Assembly: GCA_027038965.1 (NCBI GenBank)
Contig: JALWFG010000008.1
Span: 53,593-117,592 of the forward strand
Direction of reading: 5' to 3'
DNA length: 64,000 nt
From: Candidatus Desulfofervidaceae bacterium
GTDB taxonomy: Bacteria > Desulfobacterota > Desulfofervidia > Desulfofervidales > Desulfofervidaceae
Position numbers and translations under genes: made by a program. The stretch's first letter is position 1, and every line of letters begins with the position of its first letter. Of the stretch, positions 18,885 to 28,974 are shown one piece after another. The notes under the pieces were generated by a model. That model was not told the origin of the DNA. It did not search any database and saw only the letters and a program-made list of their open reading frames with translations.

Positions 18885-19655
18885 ATGCGCAATGTTTGGG
18901 TAATATTAAAGAAAGAGTTCTACACCTATTTTTCTTCTCCTATTGTTTATACCATACTATTCATTTTTCTCCTTTTGAGCGGCTACTTTTTCTATAGCAA
19001 CGTAGCTTATTACAGCCTTATGAGCTTTCAGGCCAGCCAGTGGATGGGAGCAAACTTTAATCCTATTACTTGGGTTATCCAGCCCTTATTTGGAAATATG
19101 AGTGTAGTCCTTCTTTTATTGCTCCCCCTTTTGACAATGCGGGTTTTCTCAGAAGAAAAAAAACAAGGCAGCATGGAATTAATATGTAGTTACCCTATAA
19201 GAAATTTAGACCTCATATTAGGAAAGTTTTTGGGATGTGTGGGGGTATACACTTTGATGTTGGGATGCACCCTTGTTTATCCTCTAATTCTATGGTGGCT
19301 TGGTGTAGGCGAATGGGGTGTCTTTTTCTCAGGTTATCTCGGACTCTTGCTATTGGGCAGCTCCTTTATTGCCTTTGGGGTTTTTGTTTCTACCCTGACT
19401 GAAAATCAGGTTGTAGCTGCTGCCCTCACCTTTGGTCTTCTCTTGCTTTTCTGGATTATAAACTGGGTAGGTTACATCGCTGATTCTCCGCTTTCCAAAA
19501 TTTGTGAAAACATTTCTCTTATAAGTCACTTCCAGCATTTCACAAAAGGCATTATTGATACAACCGATATTGTATTTTATCTAACCTTTATCATTTTTGG
19601 TCTATTCTTAAGTCTTCGATCCCTAGAAACTCAACGTCTAAGAGGTTTGCTATGA
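18885..19655 (+). CDS. ABC-2 type permease (GldF-like)
   Basis: 256 residues with about six hydrophobic segments: near 20-40, the middle stretches after FGNMSVVLLLLLPLLTMRVF, and a C-terminal helix before LSLRSLETQRL. The motif TMRVFSEEKKQGSMELICSYPI is the conserved ABC-2 coupling region. It starts on the base after the ATPase stop and overlaps the next gene by 4 bp (ATGA), so the three are translationally coupled. Confidence 0.85.
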   Translation: MRNVWVILKKEFYTYFSSPIVYTILFIFLLLSGYFFYSNVAYYSLMSFQASQWMGANFNPITWVIQPLFGNMSVVLLLLLPLLTMRVFSEEKKQGSMELICSYPIRNLDLILGKFLGCVGVYTLMLGCTLVYPLILWWLGVGEWGVFFSGYLGLLLLGSSFIAFGVFVSTLTENQVVAAALTFGLLLLFWIINWVGYIADSPLSKICENISLISHFQHFTKGIIDTTDIVFYLTFIIFGLFLSLRSLETQRLRGLL

Positions 19656-20983
19656 AAAAATTGGCTTTTTCTACCCAATTGGTTTTATATATAGTGGTAT
19701 TTGGGAGCATTCTGGTATTTGTAAATCTCTTTGCCCAACAATACCATAAGCGCTTTGACCTAACTTCTGAAAAGCAGTACACCCTTTCGCCCCAAACGAT
19801 TAAGGTTCTCAAACATCTTCGTCAAAAAATAAATATCATCGGCTTCTTTGCTACGGGAATGGAAAGAAACAAAGCCCAAGAATTACTAGAACAGTATGTC
19901 TATTACTGCAAAAAGATTAAATATCGTTTTATCGACCCTGACAGATATCCTCTTGAGGCCAGAAAATATCATGTAACCCAGTATAATGTTTTGGTATTAG
20001 AGAGCGGTAAGAGGAAAGAACAAGTAGATGAAATCTCAGAACAAAGCCTGACCAATGCCATTATCCGTCTTTCCAGGGCCAAAACAAAGGTAATTTACTT
20101 TTTACTTGGACACGGAGAACATGATATAAATGATACAGGTAAAAATGGATATAGCCAGTTTAAGGAAGTTCTTAACAACAAGGGTTTTAGGGCAGAGTCT
20201 TTATGGCTCGTCAAACGGCCTCAAGTCCCCCAAGATGCAGCTCTTGTAGTAGTAGGTGGCCCTCAAAAGGAAATTCTAACAGGAGAAATCAAAAAGCTTC
20301 AAAGCTATCTCCAGAAGGGAGGACACATCCTTTTTCTGATTGACCCTCAAACTTCAAGCGGACTCAAATCCTTTTTAAAGAAGATGGGCATTAGGTTGGA
20401 TGATGATATTATTGTAGATAAGATGAGCCGCCTTTTTGGAGGAGATTATCTCATTCCTGTAATTGTTCGCTTCAATCCCAATCATCCAATCACAAGGGGA
20501 TTTAAGCTGGCTTGCTTTTTCCCTTTAGCACGTTCAGTGAGATTGCTTTCCAATCTTCCTAAGGGTATTCAGGCAGAGCTACTGGCATGGACCAGTGAAA
20601 AGGCTTGGGGTGAAACCAATATCAAGCTGATTGAGGACGAAAATAAGGCCATGTTTGACAAAAATGATGTTCCTGGTCCAGTCTCTGTAGCAGTTAGTGC
20701 CTGGAAGAAGGGCGGATTCAAAATAGTCGTTGTGGGAGATAGCGACTTTATCAACAATACCTATTTCAATCTCTCTGGTAATAAGGACCTGGCTTTAAAC
20801 ATGATAAGCTGGCTTGGAGAAGAAAGCGATTTGATTAGTATTCCTACTAAAAAGGTGAAAGCTGCTCCGCTTGCGCTTTCTAGAAATCAGGCTCAACTGA
20901 TATTCTGGGTGCCTGTGGTCATAATGCCTTTATTTGTCCTTGGAATAGGCATTGCGGTCTATTGGAGGAGAAGACGGTTATGA
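19652..20983 (+). CDS. GldG-like ABC auxiliary protein
   Basis: 443 residues. One N-terminal membrane helix (about 8-28), then a large extracytoplasmic region beginning KRFDLTSEKQYTLSPQTIKVL, the hallmark of the GldG/ABC_transp_aux family, with LLGHGEHDI and VVGDSDFINN further on. One C-terminal helix (about 415-437) with a basic RRRR tail. The soluble part is thought to be a non-catalytic relative of GldG/intraflagellar-transport domains. Sits between the permease and a DUF4340 protein. Confidence 0.82.
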   Translation: MKKLAFSTQLVLYIVVFGSILVFVNLFAQQYHKRFDLTSEKQYTLSPQTIKVLKHLRQKINIIGFFATGMERNKAQELLEQYVYYCKKIKYRFIDPDRYPLEARKYHVTQYNVLVLESGKRKEQVDEISEQSLTNAIIRLSRAKTKVIYFLLGHGEHDINDTGKNGYSQFKEVLNNKGFRAESLWLVKRPQVPQDAALVVVGGPQKEILTGEIKKLQSYLQKGGHILFLIDPQTSSGLKSFLKKMGIRLDDDIIVDKMSRLFGGDYLIPVIVRFNPNHPITRGFKLACFFPLARSVRLLSNLPKGIQAELLAWTSEKAWGETNIKLIEDENKAMFDKNDVPGPVSVAVSAWKKGGFKIVVVGDSDFINNTYFNLSGNKDLALNMISWLGEESDLISIPTKKVKAAPLALSRNQAQLIFWVPVVIMPLFVLGIGIAVYWRRRRL

Positions 20984-22260
20984 GTTGGCGGAAATTAAGT
21001 CTATATCTATTTTTCCTGTTTATCATGGCCCTTTTTTATGTTCACCAACAGGCCCGTATTAAAAGATTAAAGGGGAAAAAGGAGGCGGCTCAACATATCT
21101 GTCATCTTCAGAAAGAGGCCGTCACCCAAATGGAATTAAAGAATGAATTTGGAAACTGTCGCCTTAGGCTTACCAAAGGAAAATGGAGACTGGTTAGCCC
21201 TATATCTGACTGGGCCGACACCGTTGAAATCGACAACATGATTGATACCGTTTTGAAAGCAAAGATTCAAAAAGAAATTAAGCCCATCCCTAAAAGATTG
21301 GATCCCTTTGGACTTGAATCCCCTCGAATTCAACTGACCTTGAAGACCCCTAAGAAATCCTTTTATTTGAAACTTGGTAGCAATACGCCTAACAATATGT
21401 ATGTTTATGCCTTAAATGGAGATGGTAAAGCCATATATTTACTAAAAGCAAGTCTTATCTTTACCCTCAATAAAAAAGCTGATGACTTGAGGGACAAACG
21501 TTTACTTTTATTTGATCCCGCTAAGGTGTTAAAAATAGAAATAAGACAAGCAGAAAAATCGATCAGACTTTTAAAAGAAGGAGATATTTGGCAATTGCAA
21601 GCCCCGTATTCCGCCAAGGCGGATGGGGATGAAGTAGATAACCTTCTTTTCAATTTCCAAACCGCTCGTATTAAACATTTTGATAGATTAAAATTCAAGC
21701 CTCAGGTAGAAATTAAAATCTGGCAAACAAATGATAAATCACCAAGGTGGCTCAAGTTGGCCTTAAAAGGAAAAGAACTCTGGGGAATTAGCAGCTACCA
21801 CTGTCAAGGCTTTGTTTTAGGTAAAGATTTATGGGACTACGTAACTCGCCCCGCAGACTTCTATAAAGATAGACATTTTATCCACTTTGATAAAAAGGAA
21901 GTCGCTAAGGTAGAAATCTCCTTCCACAACAGGACTCTTATAGCCAAAAGGACAGATAAAGGCTGGAGCGTGGTTCCCAAATTGGCTGAGGATTATGAAA
22001 TAGACTTTCTACTTGATGATTTGGCGGATTTAAAATATTTGCCTTCAAAAAAACCCCCTCCACCCTTCACATCACCTCAAGCAAGGGTTAAACTATGGGA
22101 TAAGAAAGGAAAGTTAATACTAACCCTGAGCTATTTTGAGATAAAGAATCAAACTTGGATAAAATTTAACAACAAGTATTATATGGTAAAAAATACCGTT
22201 TGGGATAGTTTTCCAAGTAAACTAAAACAGGAGGGAAATCATGGCCCGAGTAACCATTGA
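20980..22260 (+). CDS. DUF4340 domain-containing membrane-anchored protein
   Basis: 426 residues with one N-terminal membrane helix (about 5-22) and a repeated extracytoplasmic domain. [30 protein letters not shown] and [26 protein letters not shown] units recur about 140 residues apart, the DUF4340 pattern, which almost always follows GldG-like genes. The ATG at 20980 overlaps the GldG stop as ATGA; a TTG at 20962 is a weaker alternative. Function unknown; probably a structural part of the Gld-like exporter. The 3' end overlaps rpoZ by 20 bp. Confidence 0.78.
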   Translation: MSWRKLSLYLFFLFIMALFYVHQQARIKRLKGKKEAAQHICHLQKEAVTQMELKNEFGNCRLRLTKGKWRLVSPISDWADTVEIDNMIDTVLKAKIQKEIKPIPKRLDPFGLESPRIQLTLKTPKKSFYLKLGSNTPNNMYVYALNGDGKAIYLLKASLIFTLNKKADDLRDKRLLLFDPAKVLKIEIRQAEKSIRLLKEGDIWQLQAPYSAKADGDEVDNLLFNFQTARIKHFDRLKFKPQVEIKIWQTNDKSPRWLKLALKGKELWGISSYHCQGFVLGKDLWDYVTRPADFYKDRHFIHFDKKEVAKVEISFHNRTLIAKRTDKGWSVVPKLAEDYEIDFLLDDLADLKYLPSKKPPPPFTSPQARVKLWDKKGKLILTLSYFEIKNQTWIKFNNKYYMVKNTVWDSFPSKLKQEGNHGPSNH

Positions 22261-22441
22261 AGACTGTTTAAAACAAGTTGATAATCGGTTTGCGTTGGTA
22301 CACATGGCCGTAAAAAGGGTTTTACAACTGCGTAAAGGAGCCAAACCCCTTGTAGAATGTAAAAATAAAGAAATTGTTACTGCTTTGAGAGAAATTGCGG
22401 CCGGGAAGGTAAAACCCAAATCTGAGGTTAAAAGTGAGTAA
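22241..22441 (+). CDS. rpoZ: RNA polymerase omega subunit
   Basis: 66 residues. [27 protein letters not shown] is the conserved omega N-terminus, with [23 protein letters not shown] following. It helps assemble RNA polymerase by binding the beta' subunit. RBS AGGAGGG. Lies inside a tight run between the Gld-like operon and dnaJ. Confidence 0.93.
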   Translation: MARVTIEDCLKQVDNRFALVHMAVKRVLQLRKGAKPLVECKNKEIVTALREIAAGKVKPKSEVKSE

Positions 22442-22898
22442 AAAGCAGCTTTTATCTTGTTTAAAGAAAAGGGATTATCTCAATGCCCAAGTATTTGGCA
22501 GGGATGAATGTGTAAATTATGGTAAACTTTTTCAAGATGCAGGTTATCTCAGTGATGCCATTGATTTTTTTGCCAAGGCCGAGGAATGGAATGAGTTAAA
22601 AAGTCTTCTCCCTCGGGTAATTGAAGAAGGAGATGTCTTTTTGTTTGAAAAGATTTATAAATCTTTGAAAGAAACCCCTGAACCTCGATTATGGGAAGAA
22701 ATTGGACAAAATGCCTTGAAGCAAGGAAAGTTGTTGTTTGCTTATAAAGCCTTCTTAAAGGCCAATCTCAGTTCTAAAGTAGCAGAAATAGAAAAGGCGC
22801 TTAAAGAAAAAGGGCTTTTTGTTTTACCCCAAACATTTTTGCCTGGGACAGGCCAGCAACCAGAAAACAAAAAAAGGCTTAAGAAAAGGAAGAAATGA
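22434..22898 (+). CDS. Helical-repeat (TPR-like) protein of unknown function
   Basis: 154 residues starting at a GTG that overlaps the rpoZ 3' end by 8 bp. The sequence is helical with paired-helix units such as [25 protein letters not shown] and [18 protein letters not shown], resembling TPR repeats. The tail is very basic (KKRLKKRKK). Its stop overlaps the dnaJ ATG, so it may work with DnaJ. I do not recognise a family. Confidence 0.7.
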   Translation: MSKKQLLSCLKKRDYLNAQVFGRDECVNYGKLFQDAGYLSDAIDFFAKAEEWNELKSLLPRVIEEGDVFLFEKIYKSLKETPEPRLWEEIGQNALKQGKLLFAYKAFLKANLSSKVAEIEKALKEKGLFVLPQTFLPGTGQQPENKKRLKKRKK

Positions 22899-24025
22899 AA
22901 AGGGACTATTACGAGATATTGGGAATCCCTAGAGACGCTATGCAAGAGGAAATCAAGAGGGCCTATCGTCGTTTGGCCCTAAAGTACCACCCTGATAGGA
23001 ATCCGGGAGACAAAGAGGCTGAAGAAAAATTTAAAGAAATTGCTGAGGCCTATGACATATTGAGAGACCCTGAAAAGCGGGCCATTTATGACCGTTATGG
23101 ACATGCTGGATTACAAGGGCAAGGTGTGTCTCAAACCCACTTTCAAGATTTTGATGATATTTTTTCTACCTTTAGTGAAATTTTTGATGAATTCTTTGGG
23201 TTTGGTCCTAGGAGACGCAGACACGTCCCTGAAGCAGGAGCCGATTTAAAATATGAGTTAGAAATTTCTTTTGAAGAGGCTGTAAAAGGGACCGAAAGAG
23301 AAATTACTATTCCTAAAAAGACCACTTGTCCTTTTTGCGATGGTGCTGGCGTTCAACCCGGGTATCAACCTCAACCTTGCCCCTTTTGTCAAGGGAAAGG
23401 ACAGGTCTATCAAACCCATGGTTTTTTAAGGATTGGAAGCACTTGCCCCAAGTGTGGGGGGGAGGGGTATATTATCACTCATCCCTGCAAAAAATGTGAG
23501 GGAAGGGGTTGGGTTATTCAAGATAAAAAAATTAAAGTCAAAATCCCTGCTGGGGTAGATACAGGGATGAGATTAAGGATTCAGGGAGAAGGAGAACCAG
23601 GACGGCACGGGGGGCCTGCTGGGGATCTGTATGTGTTTATTAAGGTAAAAAGGCATCCTTTCTTTCACCGAGATGGTCACAACATTGTGTGCGAGGTCCC
23701 TATTTCCTTTGTCCAAGCCGCATTAGGGGCAGAAATAGAAGTGCCTACATTGGATGGTCTTGAAAGAATTAAAATACCGGCCGGGACTCAGCCCGGGACT
23801 ACCTTTCGTTTAAAACACAAAGGGGCACCCTATTTAGACCGGAGGGGAAAAGGAGACCAAATCGTAAGGATTTTGATAAAGGTCCCAAAGCAACTTACTC
23901 CCCGCCAAGTAGAACTTCTACAGGAGTTTGAAAGAATTGAACAAGATAAGAAAGACAATCCTTATAAAAACTTTTGGGAAAAGGTAAAGGACTATTTTAA
24001 AAAGTGGCAAGGGGTCGCCCATTAA
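22895..24025 (+). CDS. dnaJ: Chaperone DnaJ
   Basis: Hsp40 co-chaperone that stimulates DnaK. 376 residues. J-domain with HPD at 32-34, a Gly/Phe-rich linker ([13 protein letters not shown]), the four zinc-binding repeats [24 protein letters not shown] and CKKCEGRG, then the C-terminal substrate domains. No dnaK or grpE in the window. Overlaps the preceding gene by 4 bp. Confidence 0.95.
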   Translation: MKRDYYEILGIPRDAMQEEIKRAYRRLALKYHPDRNPGDKEAEEKFKEIAEAYDILRDPEKRAIYDRYGHAGLQGQGVSQTHFQDFDDIFSTFSEIFDEFFGFGPRRRRHVPEAGADLKYELEISFEEAVKGTEREITIPKKTTCPFCDGAGVQPGYQPQPCPFCQGKGQVYQTHGFLRIGSTCPKCGGEGYIITHPCKKCEGRGWVIQDKKIKVKIPAGVDTGMRLRIQGEGEPGRHGGPAGDLYVFIKVKRHPFFHRDGHNIVCEVPISFVQAALGAEIEVPTLDGLERIKIPAGTQPGTTFRLKHKGAPYLDRRGKGDQIVRILIKVPKQLTPRQVELLQEFERIEQDKKDNPYKNFWEKVKDYFKKWQGVAH

Positions 24026-24128
24026 AGGGTGACTAAAAAAATCGGGGTTTCCCTACTTAACACAAAGGTTTTAACTTTTAATTGATTAAAATTGATGTTA
24101 GGTTTAATATGAAATTTGGAGGAGCAAG

Positions 24129-24332
24129 ATGCCCATAAGCAAAGAACTATTAGAAATTTTGGCCTGTCCCAAGTGCAAGGGCGATTTGGAATATATTGAA
24201 AGTGGGCCTCACGGAGAGGGACTGTTTTGCCCTAAGTGTAAACTATTTTATCCCATCAAAGAAGATATCCCTATAATGCTCATTGAAGAGGCCATTAAAC
24301 TGGAAACAGCTCCTTCCAATTCCTCTCTTTAG
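24129..24332 (+). CDS. Trm112 family protein
   Basis: 67 residues with [20 protein letters not shown] and [23 protein letters not shown], the conserved bacterial Trm112/YcaR signature with a four-Cys zinc site. Eukaryotic and archaeal Trm112 activate methyltransferases; the bacterial partner is usually unknown. RBS TTGGAGG. Confidence 0.9.
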   Translation: MPISKELLEILACPKCKGDLEYIESGPHGEGLFCPKCKLFYPIKEDIPIMLIEEAIKLETAPSNSSL

Positions 24333-24334
24333 CA

Positions 24335-24357
24335 GCAAGGGGGGGTATCCCCCTTGC
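24335..24357. terminator. Hairpin between Trm112-like gene and EF-G-like gene
   Basis: 9-bp stem GCAAGGGGG / CCCCCTTGC with a 5-nt loop, three bases after the Trm112 stop and four bases before the end of the convergent gene. Strong GC stem, but no U-tract on either side. Confidence 0.5.
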
Positions 24358-24361
24358 CGTG

Positions 24362-26443
24362 CTATTGCCCTTTTTCTTCCTTACTTTCTTCTATAACCTT
24401 CTCGGCCAGTCCTCCTGGCACCTCTTCATAATGTGAAAATTCCATCGTAAAGGAGCCTCTGCCACCAGTAATGGATGTAAGGTCTGAGGCATAGCTTAAA
24501 ACCTCGGCCATAGGAACAAGGGCTGCAATAATCTGATATTTTCCTTTGGCCTCGAAGCCCAAAACCTTCCCTCGCCGGCTATTAATATCTCCAATAACAT
24601 CTCCCATCAATTCTTCTGGCACGGTAATCACAAGCTTCATAATAGGTTCAAGCAAAATTGGTTTGGCTTCCATAAAGGCCTTTTTAAAGGCCATAGAACC
24701 GGCTATCTGAAAGGCCATATCAGAAGAATCCACAGGGTGATAACTTCCATCAAATAAGGTTACTTTAACATCAACTATCGGATAACCAGCCAAAATACCC
24801 TCTTCCATAGCTCCTTTAATGCCTTTTTCTACTGCTGGAATATAATTCTTGGGGATAACACCACCAACAATTTTATCTACAAATTCAAATCCCCCTCCGC
24901 GAGGTAGGGGTTCAATCTCAATCCAAGCATCTCCATATTGGCCACGGCCACCTGTCTGTTTTTTATATTTGCCTTGGGCCTTGGCCTTGCCTTTAATCGT
25001 TTCTTTATAAGGAATTTTAGGCGCCTTGAGGTCTACCTCAACGTTGTATTTACGTTTTAACTTCTCAATGGTATTTTCAATATGGAGTTGCCCAGTTCCT
25101 GAAAGGAGAAGCTCCTTAGTTTGAGGATTCCTTTGCAGACGCAAAGCAGGATCCTCCTCAGCAAGTTTTACTAATGAAGCAAAAAGTTTTTCTTCATCCC
25201 CTTTTGACTTCGGCTCAATTGCAAAGGAAATGACAGGGGGTAAGGGTTCGGCAGATTTATACATAATAGGATATTTTTCATCACACAGGGTATCTCCTGT
25301 TGAGGTATCCTTTAACTTGGCTACCGCCGCAATTTGACCGGCAACAACTCTTTCCAAAAGTCTTTGAGTCTTCCCTGCCAGCACAAAAAGTTGCCCCACC
25401 TTTTCTTTATGTCCTTTGTTAGCATTCAATATGGTACTATCTGAGCTGAGCTGTCCTGAAAAAGCCCTAAAAACGGTAATCCGGCCTGCAAAGGGGTCAG
25501 AAATTGTCTTTATAACCAAAGCCGAAAACGGTTCGTCAGGACTGGGTTTCCTTTTTACCTCTTTATCTGTTCCTGGTTCATAGCCAATCACTGGCCCTCT
25601 ATCAATCGGAGATGGCAAACATTGATTGATAAAATCAAGCAAAGGCTGGATTCCCATATTTAATATCCCTGAACCGCAAAGCACAGGTAAAAATTGCCTT
25701 GATAAAACACCATTTCTTAGGGCAACTTGCCATTCTTCATCCTTTATTTCCCCTCCTTCTAAATATCTCTCCAAGAGGCCATCATCGGTTTCTGCTAAAA
25801 ATTCTACCATTTTCTCCCGATATTCCCCAGCTTTAGCTTGGTATTCCTCTGGGATAGGCCCCTTCTTAAATTTGCCAGAACCGTCTTTTTGATAAAGGAA
25901 GGTCTCCATGGATAATAAGTTAATAATCCCTGAAAAATCCTCTCCCTCTCCAATAGGTAAACAAATAGGAACTACCTTGATATCCAGAGTATTTGTTAAG
26001 TCGCTAATAACATCTTCAAATGAAGCATGTTCCTTATCAATTTTAGAAACAAATCCTATGCAGGGAAGGTTGTTCTTGAAGGCATAGCCCAAAATTTTCT
26101 CCGTTTGGAATTTTACTCCTTCCACAGCATCTATAACCAAAATGGCCCCATCCGCTCCTTGAAGGGCAATAATGGTATCTGAAAGAAAATTATCATCCCC
26201 AGGGGTATCTATAAGGGTCACCTCACATTCTCCCCAATTATAGGGATGAAAAGCAGTACTAATTGTCATGTGTCTTCTAGCCTCTTCAGGCTCATAATCA
26301 AGCACACTATTCCCCTTGTCTACGCTACCTAGCTTCTGCGTCGCCTTAGCTGTGAAGAGCATTGCTTCTGCTAATGAAGTCTTACCTGCACCCGCTGGTG
26401 CAATAAGAGCTACATTACGCAGTTTGGAAATCTCATTGCTCAT
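24362..26443 (-). CDS. Elongation factor G-like GTPase (EF-G paralogue)
   Basis: 693 residues of EF-G architecture. G1 APAGAGKTS (15-23), G3 DTPGDDNF, G4 SKID in place of the usual NKxD, then domains II to V (the domain IV segment GRGQYGDAWIEIEPLPRGGG). The altered G1 and G4 motifs and N-terminus RNVALIAPAGAGKTSL place it with the EF-G-like/EF-G2 paralogues rather than the canonical fusA product. Some paralogues act in ribosome recycling or stress; the role here is unknown. No rps/tuf genes adjoin it, further evidence against the main EF-G. Confidence 0.85.
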   Translation of the reverse strand: MSNEISKLRNVALIAPAGAGKTSLAEAMLFTAKATQKLGSVDKGNSVLDYEPEEARRHMTISTAFHPYNWGECEVTLIDTPGDDNFLSDTIIALQGADGAILVIDAVEGVKFQTEKILGYAFKNNLPCIGFVSKIDKEHASFEDVISDLTNTLDIKVVPICLPIGEGEDFSGIINLLSMETFLYQKDGSGKFKKGPIPEEYQAKAGEYREKMVEFLAETDDGLLERYLEGGEIKDEEWQVALRNGVLSRQFLPVLCGSGILNMGIQPLLDFINQCLPSPIDRGPVIGYEPGTDKEVKRKPSPDEPFSALVIKTISDPFAGRITVFRAFSGQLSSDSTILNANKGHKEKVGQLFVLAGKTQRLLERVVAGQIAAVAKLKDTSTGDTLCDEKYPIMYKSAEPLPPVISFAIEPKSKGDEEKLFASLVKLAEEDPALRLQRNPQTKELLLSGTGQLHIENTIEKLKRKYNVEVDLKAPKIPYKETIKGKAKAQGKYKKQTGGRGQYGDAWIEIEPLPRGGGFEFVDKIVGGVIPKNYIPAVEKGIKGAMEEGILAGYPIVDVKVTLFDGSYHPVDSSDMAFQIAGSMAFKKAFMEAKPILLEPIMKLVITVPEELMGDVIGDINSRRGKVLGFEAKGKYQIIAALVPMAEVLSYASDLTSITGGRGSFTMEFSHYEEVPGGLAEKVIEESKEEKGQ

Positions 26444-26530
26444 TTCCTCCCCCCTTCAAGATAGTTGATAGTGGAAATAACCTAGGTTCTAGTCCTCTGA
26501 CACCGATTCATTCTATTTAGCACATCCATA

Positions 26531-26890
26531 TTATTCCTCTCTTTTTTGTACGGCCTTCTCTTTAATCAAGTTCACTACATCCATTAAAACGCTAAACACA
26601 TTTTCTCTAAAGTCCCCTGCAACCACCACAGCCATAACTTCTTCTCCTACTTGGAATTTTCCCTGTTTCACTTCTACTAAGATGTCTACAATGCCTGGAG
26701 ATTTCTTCTTTTGTTCTATAATCTCTTGCACCTTCTGCATATCAACCTGAATATCCATTGCCTTAACCTTTTGGCCGCCTCGGGAAAAGGCACGAACAAT
26801 GCCTAAATGTGAAGCAATCATACCTACTTTAGAAAAATCGGGATGAGATTTTATTTGGGCGATTAAATAATCTAGGCTTAACTTATTCAT
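26531..26890 (-). CDS. MoaE-like (molybdopterin synthase large subunit-like) protein
   Basis: 119 residues. The middle GIVRAFSRGGQKV and the C-terminal half (VEVKQGKFQVGEEVMAVVVAG, DFRENVF, LIKEKAVQKREE) line up with MoaE, including the glycine-rich strand and terminal lysines. It lacks the HR-x-G histidine and the PIWKKE ending, so activity in molybdopterin synthesis is uncertain. RBS GAGGAGGG precedes the ATG at 26890. It starts 18 bp after the RNase II-type gene. No MoaD partner adjoins it. Confidence 0.7.
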   Translation of the reverse strand: MNKLSLDYLIAQIKSHPDFSKVGMIASHLGIVRAFSRGGQKVKAMDIQVDMQKVQEIIEQKKKSPGIVDILVEVKQGKFQVGEEVMAVVVAGDFRENVFSVLMDVVNLIKEKAVQKREE

Positions 26891-26908
26891 AACCCTCCTC
26901 AAACCTAC

Positions 26909-28888
26909 TTACGATAGAACCACTTTTAAAATTCCTTTCATTGGATTAACGACATCAATCCTTACCCTCACCTTATCACCCGGCTGGAACTTGCCACTGG
27001 CTCCTACCAATTCGGTTTCCACAAGATACTCAGGCAATAACAAACGGTAACCCCGCCCACTTTCTTCTAAAACATAGGCATCGATACACTCTCTTTCAAA
27101 ACGTTTGAGATAGGTCAAAACCCAATATCTTACCCTAGATGTGGTTATAAAACCTGTCCTTTTTATAATCTCTTCAAAATGTGGAATAAGGAATGAAAGA
27201 GTCGTTTCCGAATAAAGAATTTCTTGATGCTGAAGATAATAAATAAGTTGTCTCTGCATGACCATGTCAAGATAACGCCTTAAAGGAGATGTAATGCTAG
27301 TATATTTATCCAGCCCTAAGATATGGTGAAATCCAGGTTTAGTATCTATAACCGACTTATTAAGCAATTTCCGCTGCAAAAAAAGAACAAACAAATCAGA
27401 AGAAGTGCCATTCATCACCCTTTCTCTAGGAGGCAATTGCATCCGATAGAGAGCAGGAACGCCCTTCTCATGCATAAAAGAGGCTGCGAGATAATTGGCC
27501 ATAATCATAAACTCAGCCACCAAAATACGTGCTGGCTGTTCAGGATTCCTCTGCTTTATATCCACTACCTGGTCTGACGAAAAGGAAAAAACCAGTTCAG
27601 GTAAAGAGATAATCAATCCGCCTTGTTGCAATCTCCTCTTTCTAAAATTTAAAGCCAGCTGGTATAGAATATTGAAAGTTTCGTTTTCTGTCAACAAATT
27701 ATTTACTTCATCATAAATAAAATGCCTATCTACTTTTATAACACCAGGAACAATTTCATAGTCTACAATTTCAGCATTTTTATTTAAGGTAACCAAAAAA
27801 CTTAAAGACGGTTTGGGGCCATTTTTCTTCAAACTGGCTAAATGCTCAGAGATTCCTTCAGGCAACATTGGTATTTTTTGATCAGGTAAGTAAACAGTAG
27901 TCCCTCTCCGTTTGGCCTCCTCATCCAAAACTCCACCTTGAGTTACATAGGGGCTTAAATCTGTAATGTGGATACCTACCAAGTAATTATCTCCCCTTTT
28001 TTCTAAAGAAAGGGCATCATCGTAGTCCCTTGTTTCTGGCCCATCAATGGTAAAGGTAAAAAGGTCTTGTAAATCTCTTCTTTTCTGATTGGTAAATGAC
28101 GGCGGAGCATTGATAATGTGTTGAGCCCGAGCCTGAACCTCCTCTGAAAACTTAATAGGTATTTGCAGCCGAGGCAACAATAAATTTTCGTGTTTTGAAA
28201 AGACACCTAGCTTTACCAAGAATAAAAACGGTTGCTCCTCGGTATTCAAACCTGCCTTTGTCAAAATCTCTTTAATCATCTTTGCCTTAGGGGCTTCATC
28301 TTTCCAAACACACCACTGCTTGATCAGTTGAATGCATTCTTCTGCTACTTCTGCGCCTTCAATCTTTTCTCCCTTCCATACGGCCTGAATCCACCTGCTT
28401 GCCTCTTCTATCTTTTTCCTTCTTTCTAACTCCTTGGCCTGCTGAATAAGAACTTGCTCTACCCTATCTCTTGGCTGAACTTCAAAGATACCCCCTTTAA
28501 GCTTAAAATGAATCTTGTCTGCAAAGAGAGCCCTAAAAACAGCACTAACCTGAGCAAATTCCTCTACTTTAGGAAAACAAAACCCGGCCAATTCTTGAGC
28601 CGAATAACTGCCTCCTTCAGGTTCCAAAAGTTCCCATAGGCTTATAACATCAACCTGTTGTGTTAAGACTTCCCTTTTAGAAATTTCTGTTTTTAAAACT
28701 TCTATTAAGTTTTCGCGAGATTGGCTTAAGGAATAGCTTTCTTGAGAAACTAGGCAGATGCGGTTTTTGCTTAAGACGGTTTCCCGATGGTTAATATTTA
28801 AGAGTCTTACCTTTCCCTTTTTTTCTTCAAGACAAATAGCAGCAATTACCTTTTGGGCATCTATATATTCAACAATTTTTCCTTCCAT
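26909..28888 (-). CDS. RNase II/R family exoribonuclease
   Basis: 659-residue 3'-5' exoribonuclease. The RNB catalytic centre reads FTIDGPETRDYDDALS (about 280-295), with the four aspartates that bind Mg2+, followed by YLVGIHITDLSPYV and RRGTTVYLPDQKIPMLPE. A C-terminal S1-like barrel is suggested by FQPGDKVRVRIDVVN. The N-terminal region is divergent and lacks clear cold-shock motifs, so RNase II versus RNase R is left open. No obvious Shine-Dalgarno sequence. Confidence 0.88.
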   Translation of the reverse strand: MEGKIVEYIDAQKVIAAICLEEKKGKVRLLNINHRETVLSKNRICLVSQESYSLSQSRENLIEVLKTEISKREVLTQQVDVISLWELLEPEGGSYSAQELAGFCFPKVEEFAQVSAVFRALFADKIHFKLKGGIFEVQPRDRVEQVLIQQAKELERRKKIEEASRWIQAVWKGEKIEGAEVAEECIQLIKQWCVWKDEAPKAKMIKEILTKAGLNTEEQPFLFLVKLGVFSKHENLLLPRLQIPIKFSEEVQARAQHIINAPPSFTNQKRRDLQDLFTFTIDGPETRDYDDALSLEKRGDNYLVGIHITDLSPYVTQGGVLDEEAKRRGTTVYLPDQKIPMLPEGISEHLASLKKNGPKPSLSFLVTLNKNAEIVDYEIVPGVIKVDRHFIYDEVNNLLTENETFNILYQLALNFRKRRLQQGGLIISLPELVFSFSSDQVVDIKQRNPEQPARILVAEFMIMANYLAASFMHEKGVPALYRMQLPPRERVMNGTSSDLFVLFLQRKLLNKSVIDTKPGFHHILGLDKYTSITSPLRRYLDMVMQRQLIYYLQHQEILYSETTLSFLIPHFEEIIKRTGFITTSRVRYWVLTYLKRFERECIDAYVLEESGRGYRLLLPEYLVETELVGASGKFQPGDKVRVRIDVVNPMKGILKVVLS

Positions 28889-28974
28889 ATTTTTAAATTT
28901 AATGTTAAACTCTCGCTAAGGCTTATTCGTTATGATGCCCTTTCTTAAACTATGTGTCAAGGCAGGAGGTAAAA

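Noticed and set aside
24362..26443. Main elongation factor G (fusA)
   Set aside because: Altered G1 and G4 motifs and no ribosomal-protein or tuf context; an EF-G paralogue is the better call.
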